From Pseudomonas sp. KBW05 (GTDB taxonomy: Bacteria > Pseudomonadota > Gammaproteobacteria > Pseudomonadales > Pseudomonadaceae), in NCBI RefSeq assembly GCF_003852405.1, contig NZ_QAJM01000016.1, positions 161,124 through 225,123 of the forward strand: a stretch of DNA of 64,000 nt, in the 5' to 3' direction. The notes beneath the pieces are model-generated. The model was not told the DNA's origin. It saw only the letters and a list, made by a program, of their open reading frames with translations, and did not search any database. Shown here one piece after another: positions 8,299 through 16,997 of this stretch. Positions within the stretch are counted from its first letter, which is position 1, and every line of letters starts with the position of its first letter. The position numbers were made by a program, and so were the translations under genes.

Positions 8299-9693
8299 AT
8301 GAGCACCGACAAGACCAACCAGTCCTGGGGCGGCCGCTTCAGTGAACCCGTCGACGCCTTCGTCGCGCGCTTCACCGCCTCCGTCACCTTCGACCAGCGC
8401 CTGTACCGCCACGACATCATGGGCTCGATCGCCCACGCCACGATGCTGGCCAAGGTCGGCGTGCTGACCGACGCCGAGCGCGACAGCATCATCGATGGCC
8501 TGACCACCATCCGCGGTGAAATCGAAGCCGGTACGTTCGACTGGCGCGTCGACCTGGAAGACGTGCACATGAATATCGAGGCCCGCCTCACCGACCGTAT
8601 CGGTGTGACCGGCAAGAAACTGCACACCGGCCGTAGCCGCAACGACCAGGTCGCGACCGATATCCGCCTGTGGATTCGTGATGAGATCGACCTGATCCTG
8701 GCCGAGATCACCCGCCTGCAAAAAGGCCTGCTGGAACAGGCCGAGCGTGAGTCCGGCACCATCATGCCCGGCTTCACCCACCTGCAAACCGCACAGCCCG
8801 TGACCTTCGGCCACCACCTGCTGGCCTGGTTCGAAATGCTCAGCCGCGACTATGAGCGCCTGGTGGATTGCCGCAAGCGCGCCAACCGCATGCCGCTCGG
8901 CAGCGCCGCACTGGCCGGCACCACGTACCCGATCGACCGCGAATACACCGCGCAACTGCTGGGCTTCGACGCCGTGGGCGGCAACTCCCTGGACGGCGTG
9001 TCCGACCGTGACTTCGCCATCGAATTCTGCGCTGCCGCCAGCATCGCGATGATGCACCTGTCGCGCTTCTCCGAAGAGCTGGTGCTGTGGACCAGCGCGC
9101 AATTCCAGTTCATCGACCTGCCGGACCGCTTCTGCACCGGCAGCTCGATCATGCCGCAAAAGAAAAACCCCGACGTACCTGAGCTGGTACGTGGCAAGAG
9201 CGGTCGCGTCTTCGGCGCGCTGATGGGCCTGCTGACCCTGATGAAAGGCCAACCCCTGGCCTATAACAAGGACAACCAGGAAGACAAAGAGCCGCTGTTC
9301 GACGCCGCCGACACCCTGCGCGACTCGCTGCGCGTGTTTGCCGACATGATCCCGGCGATCAAGCCCAAGCACGCGATCATGCGTGAAGCGGCGCTGCGCG
9401 GGTTCTCCACCGCGACCGACCTGGCGGACTACCTGGTGCGCCGTGGCCTGCCGTTCCGCGACTGCCACGAAATCGTTGGCCACGCTGTGAAATACGGCGT
9501 GGACACCGGTAAGGACCTGGCGGAAATGAGCCTGGAAGAACTGCGCCAGTTCAGCGACCAGATCGAGCAAGACGTGTTTGCCGTGCTGACCCTGGAAGGT
9601 TCGGTGAATGCGCGTGACCATATCGGCGGGACTGCGCCGGCGCAGGTGAAGGCTGCCGTTGTGCGCGGTCAGGCTTTGCTCGCCAGCCGCTAA
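8299..9693 (+). CDS. argH: Argininosuccinate lyase
   Basis: ArgH cleaves argininosuccinate to arginine and fumarate, the last step of arginine synthesis. The 464-residue length is standard. The fumarase/ASL superfamily signature [12 protein letters not shown], containing the flexible catalytic serine loop, is intact, as are [13 protein letters not shown] and the [14 protein letters not shown] region with its conserved histidine. The ATG at 8299 begins [14 protein letters not shown], the usual ArgH start. Upstream is divergent algR; downstream lies a REP pair and a convergent GST gene. Confidence 0.98.
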   Translation: MSTDKTNQSWGGRFSEPVDAFVARFTASVTFDQRLYRHDIMGSIAHATMLAKVGVLTDAERDSIIDGLTTIRGEIEAGTFDWRVDLEDVHMNIEARLTDRIGVTGKKLHTGRSRNDQVATDIRLWIRDEIDLILAEITRLQKGLLEQAERESGTIMPGFTHLQTAQPVTFGHHLLAWFEMLSRDYERLVDCRKRANRMPLGSAALAGTTYPIDREYTAQLLGFDAVGGNSLDGVSDRDFAIEFCAAASIAMMHLSRFSEELVLWTSAQFQFIDLPDRFCTGSSIMPQKKNPDVPELVRGKSGRVFGALMGLLTLMKGQPLAYNKDNQEDKEPLFDAADTLRDSLRVFADMIPAIKPKHAIMREAALRGFSTATDLADYLVRRGLPFRDCHEIVGHAVKYGVDTGKDLAEMSLEELRQFSDQIEQDVFAVLTLEGSVNARDHIGGTAPAQVKAAVVRGQALLASR

Positions 9694-9698
9694 AAGCT

Positions 9699-9784
9699 TC
9701 GCAGGCAAGCCCGCTCCCACATTCGACTGCATTCCAAGGATGGAACTCGGTCAACTGTGGGAGCGGGCTTGCTCGCGAATGCGG
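9699..9784. repeat. REP pair (REPIN-like), hybrid arms
   Basis: Two inverted palindromic units flank a unique centre. The right arm is the common type (TGTGGGAGCGGGCTTGCTCG). The left arm reads as a hybrid: CGCAGGCAAG of the second family joined to CCCGCTCCCACA of the first. It sits between convergent argH and the GST gene. Confidence 0.9.
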
Positions 9785-9803
9785 CACATCAGGCGCCTAC
9801 TCT

Positions 9804-10463
9804 TTATCTCTTGGCAGCAATCATCGCCATAAACGCCGGCATCGCCGCCTCCCTGTCCGCCGCAACCTTCTGGGCATTGGGCAGTGCATGCAGCTTGTCC
9901 AGCAACGCCTTGGCCGCCGGCATATCAGCCAGCAAATCCAGGCCAAACAGCTTCTCGCCCACCCCGCAGGCGAGATTCACGCTGTACATGAAATACAGAT
10001 CCGCAATCGTGAAGCTCTCCCCCGCCACATAAGGCGCGAACTTGCCGTGCCGACCTAAAGCCCCCATCCCCAGCAACAGCTCGGCCTTGGATTTGTCCTT
10101 GATCGCCTCCGGTACCGGCATGCCAAAAAACGCCTCGGCGAAACACGCACGGGCGGGCAACTCGATGTACAGCTCGATTTCCCGGCACAGCGCCAGCACC
10201 TGGGCACGCTGGAACGGGTCCGCCGGCAGCAGCGCCGGGCCTTCCTGGGTTTGTTCGATGTATTCGAGGATCACACTGGTCTCGTTGACAAAGCCCTGCT
10301 TGACCCCCAGCACGGGCACCTTGCCTCGGGGGCTCACGGCCAGTGCTTCAGGCGTCTGGCCCGCGTAGAAAGGCACCTCTTCAAAAGCCAGGCCTTTCTC
10401 CAAGAGCGCCAGCTTGACCATGTTGTAGTAGTTGCTGACCGAAAATCCGTAGAGCTTGAGCAT
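9804..10463 (-). CDS. Glutathione S-transferase family protein
   Basis: The 219-residue protein has a thioredoxin-fold N-terminal domain (residues 1-78: MLKLYGFSVSNYYNMVKLAL, then the cis-proline GSH-binding segment SPRGKVPVLG and NETSVILEYIE) and an all-helical C-terminal domain with the N-capping motif SFTIADLYFMY. GSTs conjugate or reduce electrophiles using glutathione; the substrate cannot be told. The start at 10463 is selected by GGAGG 8 nt upstream; the longer frame would add a non-conserved tail. It is convergent with argH. Confidence 0.92.
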   Translation of the reverse strand: MLKLYGFSVSNYYNMVKLALLEKGLAFEEVPFYAGQTPEALAVSPRGKVPVLGVKQGFVNETSVILEYIEQTQEGPALLPADPFQRAQVLALCREIELYIELPARACFAEAFFGMPVPEAIKDKSKAELLLGMGALGRHGKFAPYVAGESFTIADLYFMYSVNLACGVGEKLFGLDLLADMPAAKALLDKLHALPNAQKVAADREAAMPAFMAMIAAKR

Positions 10464-10590
10464 TGCGACTGCCTCCAGGCCGAGTGTGGGGGTTGGCTGC
10501 ATGAGTTATAGATCCGAAGGCCCCACCTGACCAGCAGCATCACCCGCCTGAATGGGGGTAGACTGATGCCCTTTCCTTGAGGAGCCTGCC

Positions 10591-10875
10591 ATGAGCGAGC
10601 CGACCGATATCGACAACGACGAAGAAGAATTCGCCGAAACCACCCTGATCGAAGCCATCGAGAACCAGATCGAAAGCGAAAACCCACCCGCGGCCAAGGC
10701 CACCTTCAACAAGCTGACCCTGGTCGGCTACGAGCGTGAAGAAATCCTGCAACTGATGGCCCACGTGCTTGCCGTCGAGATTGATGCACTGCTGGAAGAG
10801 GACCGCGCCTTCAATACCGAATGGTATGAAACTGCGCTGCGCGCTCTGCCGGAACTGCCGCCCGAAAAGCAATAA
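10591..10875 (+). CDS. Conserved small acidic hypothetical protein
   Basis: A 94-residue, strongly acidic, helical protein is preceded by a good GAGGAG site. It begins with a Asp/Glu run (SEPTDIDNDEEEFAETTLIEAIENQIESENPP), followed by a more ordered part (KLTLVGYEREEILQLMAHVLAVEIDALLEEDRAF). I recognise it as a type of small gene found near argH and cyaA in Pseudomonas but know no function. No signal peptide, membrane segment or cysteines are visible. It has its own upstream gap of 127 bp from the divergent GST start and lies 96 bp before the next gene. Confidence 0.75.
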   Translation: MSEPTDIDNDEEEFAETTLIEAIENQIESENPPAAKATFNKLTLVGYEREEILQLMAHVLAVEIDALLEEDRAFNTEWYETALRALPELPPEKQ

Positions 10876-10971
10876 ATCCAACACGCGGCAACACACTGGA
10901 CAGTTCGGCAAAGTGCGTTCACCTTATGGCCTGCTAGCCTCTAATAAATTCTTAGAAAGTCTGGAGTCCGT

Positions 10972-11226
10972 ATGTCGTATACCCCTGAGTTGGTTGCCGA
11001 ACTGGAAATCCTTGTACTCTTCCCATTAGACAGCACCAAGGAAGGTCTGAAAGTCCACCAGACCGCCGCCCCCACTGCTATCGCCGCTGCCAAGCGCCTC
11101 CACGCGAAAGGTCTTATCGACCAGCCGGACGGCGGCTACCTGACCAGCCTTGGTCGTGACGCTGCGGAGCAGGCCCAAACCCTGCTGACCATCCTCACCA
11201 CTGCCAGCACCAAAGAAGCCGCCTGA
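10972..11226 (+). CDS. TIGR02647-type small conserved protein
   Basis: The 84-residue protein (MSYTPELVAELEILVLFPLD then EGLKVHQTAAPTAIAAAKRLHAKGLIDQPDGGYLT) resembles the TIGR02647 family of about 77-residue gammaproteobacterial proteins. The layout, helices followed by a short GG-containing hairpin and a LGRDAAEQAQ helix, looks like a winged-helix reader domain, so DNA binding is possible; that is inference only. The start ATG follows GGAG at normal spacing. It ends about 170 bp before cyaA. Confidence 0.7.
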   Translation: MSYTPELVAELEILVLFPLDSTKEGLKVHQTAAPTAIAAAKRLHAKGLIDQPDGGYLTSLGRDAAEQAQTLLTILTTASTKEAA

Positions 11227-11243
11227 CACCTGATCCCGCCCAT

Positions 11244-11266
11244 GGAGTCCGCCCAACGCGGATTCC
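11244..11266. terminator. Hairpin after the TIGR02647-type gene
   Basis: A 9-bp stem (11244-11252 with 11258-11266, one G-T pair) with loop CCAAC lies 18 bp after the stop. It is followed by a G-run rather than a T-run, so it may be an attenuating or RNA-stabilising hairpin instead of a terminator. Confidence 0.4.
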
Positions 11267-11395
11267 GGGGGCGTTGCTGTGAAATGGTTAAAGTTCTGAC
11301 GCCAAAAACCGATTACCTTCTAAACCTCCTACGCTACTGGCTGTAAACTCCAACACGGCCGCCCACGTCGGGCCCTGCGCGCCACCGAGTCCGAC

Positions 11396-14236
11396 ATGAC
11401 CCGCACCCACGAAATCCGCCCAGACCTGGACGAAGGCATCGACCGCAAGGTGCTGGCCCAACTGCGCGCGCGTTTCATGGCCCTCAACGCAGGCCGCATG
11501 ACCCGGGCCGTCGAAGGGCTGACCCCACGCCAACAAAGCGTATTGACCCTGCTGCCGCTGTTCTTTCACGTCAATCACCCGCTGTTGCCCGGCTATGTCT
11601 CCGGCAGCACACCCGCCGGGCTGTCGAATTTCGAACCCGACGCCCAGGCCCTGACCGAAGCCCAGCGCCTGACCCGCTCGTTTTCCTACAAGCCGCGCCA
11701 CGGCAACCCACCGCAACCGATCCACGGCCTGTTCCTGATGGGCAGCCTCGGCACCCTGGCCCAGGCCGACCAGAGCGATATGGACGTGTGGGTGTGCCAC
11801 GCGCCGGACCTCGGCGAACACGAACTGGCCGAGCTGCGCAAGAAATGCCAGTTGCTGGAAACCTGGGCCCTGAGCATGGGGGCCGAGGCGCATTTTTTCC
11901 TGATCGAGCCGACCCGCTTTGTGCTCGGGGAACGCGACGCCCAGCTCAGTTCCGACGACTGCGGCACCACCCAGCACTACCTGCTGCTGGACGAGTTCTA
12001 CCGTACCGCCATCTGGCTTGCCGGGCGCACGCCGATCTGGTGGCTGGTGCCGGTGTACGAAGAAGCCCGCTACGCCGAGTTCACCCACACGTTGATCTCC
12101 AAGCGGTTTATCCGTGCCGATGAAACCCTCGACCTCGGCCACCTGGCGCGCATTCCCCCAGGAGAATTCATCGGCGCCGGGCTGTGGCAACTGTTCAAGG
12201 GCATCGAATCGCCCTACAAGTCCGTGCTCAAGCTGCTGTTGACCGAGGTCTACGCCAGCGAACACCCCCGCGTGCACTGCCTGAGCCTGCGCTTCAAGCG
12301 GGCGGTGTTCGCCAACCAGATGGACCTGGATGAGCTCGACCCGTACATCGTGGTCTACCGCCGCATCGAGGAATACCTCAAGTCGCGCAACGAACCCGAG
12401 CGCCTGGAACTGGTCCGCCGCGCCCTCTACCTCAAGGTCAACCGCAAGCTCAGCGCCGGCCAGCGCACCACCAGTTGGCAACGCCTGCTGCTGGAGCGCC
12501 TGGCCCAGGAATGGGGCTGGGACCAGCGCCAACTGGCCCTGCTGGACAGCCGCAGCCAATGGAAAGTGCGCCAGGTCGCCTCCGAGCGCCGCGCCCTGGT
12601 CAGCGAGCTGAACTACAGCTACCGCTTCCTCACCCAGTTCGCCCGCACCGAACAAACCGCCAGCCTGGTCAACAAACGCGACCTCAATGTGCTGGGCCGC
12701 CGCCTGTACGCGGCCTTTGAGCGCAAGGCCGGCAAAGTCGAGTTCATCAACCCCGGCATCGCCCCGGACCTGGCCGAAGACACCCTGACCCTGGTGCAAT
12801 CGCCCAACCGCAAGGAACCCGGCCAGCACTATTGGGGCCTGTACAACGGCAACCTGACGGCCCAGGAGTCGGAACACTTCGCGCCGATCAAGCGCAGCCG
12901 CGACCTGCTGGAAATGCTCACCTGGTGCCATCGCAACGGCGTCATCGACAGCAGCACCCGCCTGGCCCTGCACCCAGGCACCAGCGACATGACCGAATTC
13001 GAGCTGTTCAACCTGCTGGGCAGCCTGCAACAGAGCATCGCCCTGCCCCTGGCCAGCGTCGATGAAGAACGCCTGCTGCGCTCGGCAGTACCGGAAGAAG
13101 TGTTGTTGCTGATCAACGTCGGCGTCGACCCGCTCAAGCATCACCGTGACTTGAATATCCTCATGACCACCGAGCGCACCGACTCCTTGAGCTACGCCGG
13201 GGTGCGCGACAACCTGGTACTGACCCTGGACCAAGTCACGCTCAATAGCTGGAACGAAGTGCTGGTCAGCCGCTACGACGGCCCCCACGCCCTGCTCGAT
13301 TGCCTGCGCGACTACCTCAATCAACTGCCACCGGACCACCTGCCGCGCCTGCGGGTGCGTTGTTTCTGTCACAACCGTGCGCAGTTCATTGCCCAGCGCG
13401 TCGAAGAAATCTTCGACACCGCACAGAACCTGCTGCTCGGCCAGGGCAACCACCGCTACCTGTTGCAGGTTCAGCAGCACTACCACGTGATGGAGCTGGT
13501 CCCCGGCCAGGCCACTCACGTATCGCTGCCGACCCAGGACGCGCTGATCACCTACCTCAGCGAAGAGTTGGCTAGCTACAGCCCGCTGCACCTGGACGCC
13601 ATGGCCCTGCAAGACCACGACCTGGCCTTGCTGCTGCCCATGGGCATGGCCGATTGCGTGCAAGTGTTCTACCGGATCAACGAAGGCGTGGCCGAGTTGT
13701 ATGTGCTGGATGAGTTCAATGCGCTCTGGCAGCAGCGCTTGCCGTTCCATGATGAGCAGAGCCTGCTGGCGCCGTTGCAGCGTTTCCTGCAATCGATCCT
13801 CTTCCGCCGCGAAGCACTGGCGCCGCTGGACACCCAACAACCCTTGGGTGAAGTGCAGGTCTTGTACTACCAACTGTTGCCGTCGGGCAGCAACCGCGCG
13901 CGCACCGTCGAGCCCCGGCCGGCACCGCAGAACTCGGCGAACAAACCGTTCTATGACGTGCAGGCAATTATCGGCAAGGCCGCACCCGGCCAGGTGGGCG
14001 TGACCCTGTACTGCAATCAGCGGGAGTTTTGTGAACTGGAATTTGGCGACCAGCTGTTTGCGGTGGTCGCCCAGGAGATCATCGGGCAGCGCCGGGAAAC
14101 CGAGCGCTACCGCTGCTACATCACGGATCTGGACCTGTCAGGCCTGCTCGGCGATGGGCAAAGCCCGAGCAACCTGTACCTGCGCTACAAGGCCGAGTTG
14201 GAGCTGTCGCTCAACGCGGCGCTGAACCAGGTTTAG
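11396..14236 (+). CDS. cyaA: Class I adenylate cyclase
   Basis: CyaA converts ATP to cyclic AMP, the ligand of CRP/Vfr-type regulators. The 946-residue length fits class I enterobacterial-type cyclases. The N-terminal half holds the nucleotidyltransferase core, with GS at 116-117 and the metal-binding pair D128/D130 in QSDMDVWVCH. The segments HFFLIEPTRF and SQLNYSYRFL-like RALVSELNYSYRFLTQF are typical of the family. The C-terminal half is the regulatory region. The neighbouring cyaY and rnk match both PAO1 and, for cyaY, E. coli. The stop overlaps the rnk stop by 4 bp in convergent orientation. Confidence 0.96.
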   Translation: MTRTHEIRPDLDEGIDRKVLAQLRARFMALNAGRMTRAVEGLTPRQQSVLTLLPLFFHVNHPLLPGYVSGSTPAGLSNFEPDAQALTEAQRLTRSFSYKPRHGNPPQPIHGLFLMGSLGTLAQADQSDMDVWVCHAPDLGEHELAELRKKCQLLETWALSMGAEAHFFLIEPTRFVLGERDAQLSSDDCGTTQHYLLLDEFYRTAIWLAGRTPIWWLVPVYEEARYAEFTHTLISKRFIRADETLDLGHLARIPPGEFIGAGLWQLFKGIESPYKSVLKLLLTEVYASEHPRVHCLSLRFKRAVFANQMDLDELDPYIVVYRRIEEYLKSRNEPERLELVRRALYLKVNRKLSAGQRTTSWQRLLLERLAQEWGWDQRQLALLDSRSQWKVRQVASERRALVSELNYSYRFLTQFARTEQTASLVNKRDLNVLGRRLYAAFERKAGKVEFINPGIAPDLAEDTLTLVQSPNRKEPGQHYWGLYNGNLTAQESEHFAPIKRSRDLLEMLTWCHRNGVIDSSTRLALHPGTSDMTEFELFNLLGSLQQSIALPLASVDEERLLRSAVPEEVLLLINVGVDPLKHHRDLNILMTTERTDSLSYAGVRDNLVLTLDQVTLNSWNEVLVSRYDGPHALLDCLRDYLNQLPPDHLPRLRVRCFCHNRAQFIAQRVEEIFDTAQNLLLGQGNHRYLLQVQQHYHVMELVPGQATHVSLPTQDALITYLSEELASYSPLHLDAMALQDHDLALLLPMGMADCVQVFYRINEGVAELYVLDEFNALWQQRLPFHDEQSLLAPLQRFLQSILFRREALAPLDTQQPLGEVQVLYYQLLPSGSNRARTVEPRPAPQNSANKPFYDVQAIIGKAAPGQVGVTLYCNQREFCELEFGDQLFAVVAQEIIGQRRETERYRCYITDLDLSGLLGDGQSPSNLYLRYKAELELSLNAALNQV

Positions 14237-14646
14237 AGCGGGAAAGGGCCGCCGTCTTTAGGCTGGCCTTCAACGCTGAGCAATTCCAGCTTGAGGGTCT
14301 TGCCACCCGGTGCCGGCCAATCGATGTGCTGGCCCACTTGCAGGCCGAGCAACGCGCTGCCCACCGGCGCGAGGATCGAGATCTTGCCTTCATCGGCATT
14401 CGCGTGTTTCGGGTAGACCAGGGTCAGGTGGTAGTCCTTGCCGCTGCCTTGCTCACGGCAATGCACGCTGGAGTTCATGGTCACGACACCCGCAGGCACT
14501 TCATCGTGGCCAACCACGTCTTCGGCGCGGTCGAGTTCGGCTTGCAACGCGGCGACGCCAGGAGACTCGTCGCCCAGGCGGTCGATCAGTTGCTCCAGAC
14601 GCTGCACGTCAAGACGGGTGAGGATGATGGACGGTGCGGTGGTCAT
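14233..14646 (-). CDS. rnk: Rnk, GreA-like nucleoside diphosphate kinase regulator
   Basis: The 137-residue protein has an N-terminal coiled coil (ILTRLDVQRLEQLIDRL, residues about 8-50) and a C-terminal FKBP-like GreA/GreB domain (DYHLTLVYPKHANADEGKISILAPVGSALLGLQVGQHIDW). Rnk binds RNA polymerase near the secondary channel in E. coli and was first described as a regulator of nucleoside diphosphate kinase and alginate in Pseudomonas. Its 3-prime end overlaps the end of cyaA by 4 bp. It lies downstream of the DUF1289/cyaY terminator and so has its own promoter. Confidence 0.93.
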   Translation of the reverse strand: MTTAPSIILTRLDVQRLEQLIDRLGDESPGVAALQAELDRAEDVVGHDEVPAGVVTMNSSVHCREQGSGKDYHLTLVYPKHANADEGKISILAPVGSALLGLQVGQHIDWPAPGGKTLKLELLSVEGQPKDGGPFPL

Positions 14647-14674
14647 GATTCAGGCAGACTCCTTTTTTCTGCAC

Positions 14675-14710
14675 AAAAAAGCAAAACCCCGCCAGAAAAA
14701 GGCGGGGTTC
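14675..14710 (-). terminator. Rho-independent terminator after the DUF1289 gene
   Basis: The stem AACCCCGCC/GGCGGGGTT (14685-14693 with 14701-14709) is followed, on the minus strand, by TTTTGCTTTTTT. It separates cyaY-DUF1289 from rnk. Confidence 0.88.
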
Positions 14711-14777
14711 TCACGGGCCTCGATGAGTTGAGGCGTAGCCGGACACTACCACAGCGTCACAAATAAACAAGACGACC

Positions 14778-15002
14778 TCAGGCGCTGGCCCTGCGCTGCT
14801 CGGCCTGGGCGCAGATCACCCGGCGCCGGGCATCGTCGGCAGAGCGCCATTCACGGATGTCTTCGACGTGGCGGAAGCAGCCGCGGCAGACTTTTTCCTC
14901 GTCCAGGCGACACAAACTGATACAAGGTGACGGCACCGCCGGGCTGACATTACTGAACAGCGGCTTGGGCGGGCGTACGGGTGTGGGCTGCGTCACGATC
15001 AA
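14778..15002 (-). CDS. DUF1289 domain protein (small cysteine-motif protein)
   Basis: The short protein (up to 74 residues) carries the DUF1289 signature SPCISLCRLDEEKVCRGCFR followed by HVEDIREWRSADDARRRVI. The four cysteines (C-x3-C-x6-C-x2-C) look like a small metal-binding knuckle. Function is unknown. The longest frame starts with TTG at 15002, overlapping the cyaY TGA; a GTG at 14996 is an equally good choice. Overlap with cyaY implies co-translation in a two-gene operon ended by the terminator at about 14690. Confidence 0.85.
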   Translation of the reverse strand: MIVTQPTPVRPPKPLFSNVSPAVPSPCISLCRLDEEKVCRGCFRHVEDIREWRSADDARRRVICAQAEQRRASA

Positions 15003-15331
15003 ATCTCGTCGAAATCCAGGTCAGCGCCGGTATATTCGCTGACCAGCCGCGCAAGCATTTCGCCCAACAGCTCTTCGCTCTTGTCGCACTGCCATTTGCC
15101 GCTTTCTTCGTCGTAGTCGAAGTGCACGCCACCGGAACGCGCGGCCAACCACAGTTGGCGCAGAGGCTCCTGGCGGCTGAAGATCAGCTGTTGGCCGCTC
15201 TCGAATTTGACGGTCAGCACGCCCGCCGAGTTTTCCAGGTCCACGTCCAGGCCGCTGTCGTCGAAAATATCTTCCAGCGCCTGCTGGGTAGCATCCACCA
15301 AGTCGTGAAAACGGGCTTCGGTCAAACTCAT
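14999..15331 (-). CDS. cyaY: CyaY, bacterial frataxin
   Basis: The 110-residue protein has the frataxin fold sequence pattern. An acidic first helix (TEARFHDLVDATQQALEDIFDDSG) is the iron-binding ridge; the sheet follows (VLTVKFESGQQLIFSRQEPLRQLWLAARSGGVHFDYDEE), then a final helix. CyaY binds iron and the cysteine desulfurase IscS and tunes Fe-S cluster assembly. Length and position next to cyaA are standard. It is divergent from lptM across a 238-bp gap. Confidence 0.95.
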   Translation of the reverse strand: MSLTEARFHDLVDATQQALEDIFDDSGLDVDLENSAGVLTVKFESGQQLIFSRQEPLRQLWLAARSGGVHFDYDEESGKWQCDKSEELLGEMLARLVSEYTGADLDFDEI

Positions 15332-15569
15332 TGTGGCAACCTCAAAAGTGTCTGGTTTTGCTCAAGCGCCGCACGATACGGGCGAGCCCCGCCGATTGCA
15401 AAGGATACCGATCCCATCGCGATTGGCGGTATGAAATATCCCCAGCCAGCGTAGCCCGCTTCACAACCATCTCGGCAAACCCCCGTCGGACGGGTATTTC
15501 AGCGCATAGGCAAGCTGGCAGGTGGTCGGTATACTCGGGCGCAATTAATGCATATTCAAGGATTTCGCC

Positions 15570-15737
15570 ATGAAGCGCCTGATCTCTTCCCTTGCTGCGC
15601 TCGTCGCGGTCGCTTGCCTCGTTAGTGCCTGTGGTCAAAAAGGCCCGCTGTACCTGCCCGATGACAGCAAAGACCCGAATGAACAGGCGCAATCGTCGCA
15701 AAAGCCTGCCAAAGCGCATAAGCACGACACCTACTAA
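15570..15737 (+). CDS. lptM: LptM/LppL small lipoprotein
   Basis: A 55-residue lipoprotein precursor is encoded between cyaY and lysA. It has a signal peptide ending in the lipobox LVSAC, the conserved mature start [10 protein letters not shown] and a hydrophilic tail ending KAHKHDTY. The start has a good AAGGA site 7 nt upstream. In E. coli LptM (YifL) helps disulfide maturation of the LPS translocon protein LptD; in Pseudomonas it is called LppL. Its stop is 9 bp before lysA, so the two are co-transcribed, as in other gammaproteobacteria. Confidence 0.92.
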   Translation: MKRLISSLAALVAVACLVSACGQKGPLYLPDDSKDPNEQAQSSQKPAKAHKHDTY

Positions 15738-15746
15738 GGGAAATCC

Positions 15747-16994
15747 ATGGACGCTTTTAACTACCGGGACGGCGAGCTGTTCGCGGAAGGCGTGGCGCTG
15801 TCCGCGATTGCCGAACGTTTTGGCACCCCGACCTACGTGTACTCCCGTGCGCACATCGAAGCCCAATACCGCAGCTTTGCCGACGCGCTGGAAGGCACGC
15901 CGAGCCTGGTGTGCTACGCGGTCAAGGCCAACTCCAACCTGGGTGTACTGAATGTCCTGGCGCGTCTGGGCGCTGGTTTCGACATCGTCTCCCGTGGCGA
16001 GCTGGAGCGTGTACTGGCCGCCGGCGGCCAGGCTGACAAGATCGTATTCTCCGGCGTCGGCAAGAGCCGCGAAGACATGCGTCGCGCCCTCGAAGTCGGC
16101 GTGCATTGCTTCAACGTCGAGTCCACCGACGAACTGGAGCGCCTGCAAGTAGTTGCCGCCGAGATGGGCGTTCGCGCGCCAATCTCCCTGCGCGTCAACC
16201 CGGACGTCGATGCCGGCACCCACCCGTACATTTCCACCGGTCTCAAAGAGAACAAGTTCGGCATCGCCATTGCCGACGCCGAGGACGTGTACATCCGCGC
16301 CGCCCAACTGCCGAACCTGGAAGTACTGGGCGTCGACTGCCATATCGGCTCGCAATTGACCACCCTGCCACCGTTCATCGACGCCCTCGACCGCCTGTTG
16401 GCGCTGGTCGATCGTCTCGGCGAATGCGGCATCTACCTGCACCACATCGACCTCGGTGGCGGCGTGGGCGTGCGTTATCGCGACGAAGAGCCGCCGCTGA
16501 TCGCCGACTACATCCAGGCCGTACGCGAGCGCATCGAAGGCCGCGGCCTGACGCTGATGTTCGAGCCAGGCCGCTATATCGTCGCCAATGCCGGCGTACT
16601 GCTGACCCAGGTCGAGTACCTCAAGCACACCGAGCACAAGGATTTCGCTATCGTCGATGCGGCGATGAACGACCTGATCCGCCCGGCGCTGTACCAGGCC
16701 TGGATGAATGTCACCGCCGTGGCGCCGCGCGACAGCGCAGCCCGCGCCTACGACATCGTCGGCCCGATCTGCGAGACCGGCGACTTCCTGGCCAAGGATC
16801 GTCAGCTGGCCCTGGAAGAAGGCGACCTGCTGGCCGTGCATTCGGCCGGTGCCTACGGGTTTGTCATGAGCTCCAACTACAACACCCGCGGTCGTACCGC
16901 CGAGGTGCTGGTGGACGGTGATCAAGCGTTTGAAGTGCGTCGCCGCGAGACGGTAGCCGAGTTGTATGCTGGCGAAAGCCTGCTGCCGGAGTAA
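15747..16994 (+). CDS. lysA: Diaminopimelate decarboxylase
   Basis: LysA decarboxylates meso-diaminopimelate to L-lysine using PLP. The 415-residue protein has the alanine-racemase-like barrel with Schiff-base lysine K60 in CYAVKANSN, the glycine-rich phosphate-binding stretch DLGGGVGVRY, and the substrate-binding FEPGRYIVA and GPICETGD blocks, whose cysteine comes from the partner subunit. The start follows AAGGGAAAT. The gene is in lptM-lysA-dapF-DUF484-xerC-yigB, with 3 bp between lysA and dapF. LysA uses up the meso-DAP that DapF makes. Confidence 0.98.
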   Translation: MDAFNYRDGELFAEGVALSAIAERFGTPTYVYSRAHIEAQYRSFADALEGTPSLVCYAVKANSNLGVLNVLARLGAGFDIVSRGELERVLAAGGQADKIVFSGVGKSREDMRRALEVGVHCFNVESTDELERLQVVAAEMGVRAPISLRVNPDVDAGTHPYISTGLKENKFGIAIADAEDVYIRAAQLPNLEVLGVDCHIGSQLTTLPPFIDALDRLLALVDRLGECGIYLHHIDLGGGVGVRYRDEEPPLIADYIQAVRERIEGRGLTLMFEPGRYIVANAGVLLTQVEYLKHTEHKDFAIVDAAMNDLIRPALYQAWMNVTAVAPRDSAARAYDIVGPICETGDFLAKDRQLALEEGDLLAVHSAGAYGFVMSSNYNTRGRTAEVLVDGDQAFEVRRRETVAELYAGESLLPE

Positions 16995-16997
16995 GCC

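Noticed and set aside
11288-13873. 861-codon open frame on the minus strand across cyaA
   Set aside because: It lies antisense to cyaA, whose family match is clear end to end. Long antisense frames are common in GC-rich DNA with G/C third positions; it has no family resemblance.
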